From assembly GCA_019914995.1 (NCBI GenBank), contig CM034128.1, positions 7,814,501 to 7,878,500 of the forward strand: DNA of 64,000 bases. Reading direction: 5' to 3'. Of the stretch, positions 61,631-64,000 are shown in pieces (the stretch's first letter is position 1; the number at the start of each line of letters is the position of its first letter). The translations under genes and the position numbers were made by a program. The DNA comes from Acanthochlamys bracteata. Taxonomy: Eukaryota > Streptophyta > Magnoliopsida > Pandanales > Velloziaceae. The notes beneath the pieces are model-generated. The model saw only the letters and a list, made by a program, of their open reading frames with translations. It did no database searches and was not told where the DNA came from.

Positions 61631-62165
61631 TGCTTGGGAGCGTTAGATGGCACACATGTAAGTCAATGCGTGGAGTTAGACAACATTAAATATAGAATAA
61701 GAAAAAGTAAAATTGCTAATATTTTGAAAGTTTGTTCCTATGATATGCAATTAATATATATCTTATTTGAATAGGAAGGGTCATGTGTTGATTCTAAAGT
61801 GTTGAGCGATGTCATATGTATGAGAAATGGCTTTCAAATGCCTCAAGATAATAAGTAGTCGGGGATAATTAGAATACAATTAAAATACACTTCAATAAGA
61901 CATATACATAGAGTATTATTACTTACGTAATGTTGACTATATACATGCAGCATGGTGAAGGGTTTTTAACTCTTTTCAGAGAGCAAAGATATTATTTGAG
62001 TGAATGGTATTATGTCCTTAGGATACGACATGGATTGTATAACTATAAGCACTCTTCGATAAGGAATGTTATTGGTAAGTGTTTGATATTGTTTAAGGGA
62101 AGATAATTTGTTATTAGAAACAAACCATGTTACTCAGTAAAGACTCAACGTAAGATTAATTTAGT
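61631..62165 (+). pseudogene. Decayed PIF/Harbinger transposase (HARBI1-like DDE domain)
   Basis: One frame from 61631 reads CLGALDGTHV, IKYRIRKSKIANILKVCSYD, MQLIYILFE, a TAG stop where relatives have Trp, then EGSCVDSKVLSDVICMRNGF. After a probable intron, the segment from about 61950 reads EGFLTLFREQRYYLSEWY, HSSIRNVIG, LFKGR and CYSVKTQ. These match the order of the DDE nuclease in PIF/Harbinger transposases (GALDGTH; EGSAADSRVL; LTPFRG.RYHL; RNVIERCFGLLKGR). The glycine in RNVIG replaces the conserved Glu, so catalysis would be lost even without the stops. Confidence 0.85.
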
Positions 62166-62507
62166 GCACTTCTCCACATCTATATTATAAGAAAAGTGTC
62201 AATTGATCCATTTGGTTAAGAGATTCCAAAAGTCATTAGCATCATCCAAAATAAAAATTTAGGAAACTTTGTTTACGAATATTCCGATCTATTTTATAAC
62301 ACATGGTCAACATTGACTAATTTGAATTCCAATAATATTGTAGTACTATTCTCATAATATTTCTTTCATATTATTATTATTATACATTATTATTGTGTGC
62401 TTAATTATTTATTTGTTAGCTATAAAGTATAGCAATTATAATACTAGCAATGTAAGAGATGGAATTTTATGCTACCCAAGAAAAGACCATTATTAGAAAT
62501 AGAGACA

Positions 62508-62618
62508 TGAAGCACGTTTTGACAAAGAATGAGGATAAGAACTATCGAGCGTCTTCTTAAGCTAACTAACCATGCGACTATGATAGCAAACAATAGTACA
62601 TTTATGGGTTAATTTTTG
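62508..62618 (+). pseudogene. Myb/SANT-like (PIF ORF1-type) remnant
   Basis: With one small frame correction the plus strand reads MKHVLTKNEDK followed by IERLLKLTNHATMIANNSTF. This resembles the Myb/SANT-like DNA-binding protein usually encoded beside PIF/Harbinger transposases (WTKEEDE.LIE.LLELVN.GG..ADNGTF). Its position just after the transposase remnant, on the same strand, fits a second open frame of one dead element. Confidence 0.55.
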
Positions 62619-62619
62619 A

Positions 62620-64000
62620 CATAACTAGAAATTTTTTTTATTTGAATGTACAATCAAATAAGTAAGATATTTTGTACTATTTTTTATTTATGATTTTTAC
62701 TGTATTGAGCATTGGAGGTATTGTTGATGTTGTAGATGCTCTTGACCAGTAAATAATAGCACCTTGAAAATAATGGTGGACTTTGTTGGTGACTGTAACT
62801 TTATGCATAATAGAAGTAAAGATGTGGAACAATATATTCACATGCATTGATCAATAATAAAAAAGTTGTGAAATTCAAGCACTCCATAGTTAATTCTTGT
62901 TTTGGATTCAAACCTATGCATTGATCAATAACAAACAAGATATTCACATGCTTTTACAAATAACATCTAAGAATATACAGATGAAACCATATAGAGTAAT
63001 CTAAAGAATATGATGAATTAGTTTGTTGTTATTTGTACAAAATAAAGAATATTTAGAAAAATACTAACATACTTTCGGTCATATTAAATACAAATAAAAT
63101 AATAATAATAATACAGCATTGTTGGTAATTTAATATTTCATAAAAAAGAATTAAACGTTGTAATGTTATATTTTATATTTCACATTGACAAGAATCAAGA
63201 TTCCCTTAGTAATATTGCAAGAAAAGAAATCAAATTATATCCTCAAGTTAAAAGTAATAAAAAAGGTCTTTTAGTTTTCACCTTGGGCTCGTTAGTTTGA
63301 GCATAAGTGAGTTTAAGAAGTGAGTTTCTTAAAAAATAAATTTATGAGAGTAATTTTTTGAGTAAATTAATTTGGTAGAAAAAACTTACTTAGGGATAAA
63401 ATAAACATACCTTTTATCTTAGAAAAACTCCTTCTATCAATATTTCATGTTGTGCTAACTGAATCAATAAATAAAAGGTCAATCTCTTTGCAACTCTGTC
63501 AATTATCTTAGACGTGCAACTCATTGGTATAAGTTAGTTACGAATGGAAGTACATGCAACCATTAAATTTTTATATTGTTTGCCAAATCTACTTCTTCGA
63601 GGTGTTAATAGATGTTCAATGTCTATGAACAAACGCGATTTCAAATATTTTTTTGACATAATCTTACTGCTATATCAATACTATAGGTGTTATTAATTTC
63701 AGTTCCAAAGCGAAGTCGAGGAAGAAAAAAAATCCGCACTAATAATATATATTATATGAGCTGTAATAAATGCTAGTAATAAAGGGTGTGTTTTTTTTTA
63801 AACTAGGACAATAAATGTAAAATTAGTCGTGTGATTTTTAAAAACTTACCAATTACTCAATCATTGATTAGCCATTAGTTAAATAATCAAATCAATAATT
63901 ATAAAAATAGCAAATAGTTATAAATTGGTATTTATATTTTCTTACTGATCAAACTTACGATTATTATTTCTTTTAATGTCAGATGATGAATAGTTAACAG
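62620..64000. other. AT-rich stretch to the window edge
   Basis: No gene was seen. It may contain the right end of the dead PIF/Harbinger element, but no terminal repeat was identified. Confidence 0.4.

Overview
This is nuclear DNA of a seed plant, most likely a eudicot. It is AT-rich, its genes have many short exons split by GT-AG introns, and most of the remaining sequence is transposable-element debris of plant type (Copia, hAT, PIF/Harbinger, SINE and TRIM elements, and MITEs). I cannot name the species. Nothing looks bacterial, organellar or viral. Gene structures were worked out by hand from splice sites, reading frame and family resemblance; no database was searched. Four genes look functional. 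A SEUSS-like (SLK2-type) transcriptional co-regulator lies on the minus strand at the left edge (3452 to 163, 3' end outside the window). A nine-exon RRP36 gene for pre-rRNA processing lies on the minus strand (17661-13595). A four-exon BAG co-chaperone gene lies on the plus strand (45395-47096). A seven-exon LIP1-type small GTPase gene lies on the minus strand (54365-49248). BAG and LIP1 converge tail to tail. A fifth host gene, an MBOAT lysophospholipid acyltransferase on the plus strand at 28679-31243, is a decayed pseudogene with a Copia LTR ending 9 bp before its ATG. From memory, SLK2 and BAG2 are neighbours in Arabidopsis, and so are RRP36 and LPLAT1, so this may be an old gene neighbourhood expanded by transposons. 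Layout: 0-4.7 kb SLK2; 5-13.1 kb a SINE, a dead hAT transposase gene split by a 1,485-bp solo LTR with an exact 5-bp target duplication, and a cluster of foldback elements in AT microsatellites; 13.6-17.7 kb RRP36; 17.7-28.7 kb a hAT MITE, two copies of an unnamed repeat and a decayed 5.1-kb Copia element; 28.7-31.2 kb the LPLAT pseudogene; 31.2-44.9 kb gene-poor sequence with MITEs, a TRIM and a third copy of the unnamed repeat; 45.4-54.4 kb BAG and LIP1; 54.7-58.9 kb a candidate PIF/Harbinger-type carrier element; 59-64 kb gene-poor sequence with a dead PIF/Harbinger transposase. The most interesting region is 54697-58903. It is bounded by imperfect inverted ends and TAA duplications and begins 332 bp upstream of the LIP1 start codon. 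It carries an intron-containing, stop-broken copy of part of the RRP36 gene found 38 kb away in this window, plus an exon-like fragment of a GARP/G2-like transcription factor. This fits a gene-capturing (Pack-type) DNA transposon whose donor gene is visible in the same window.
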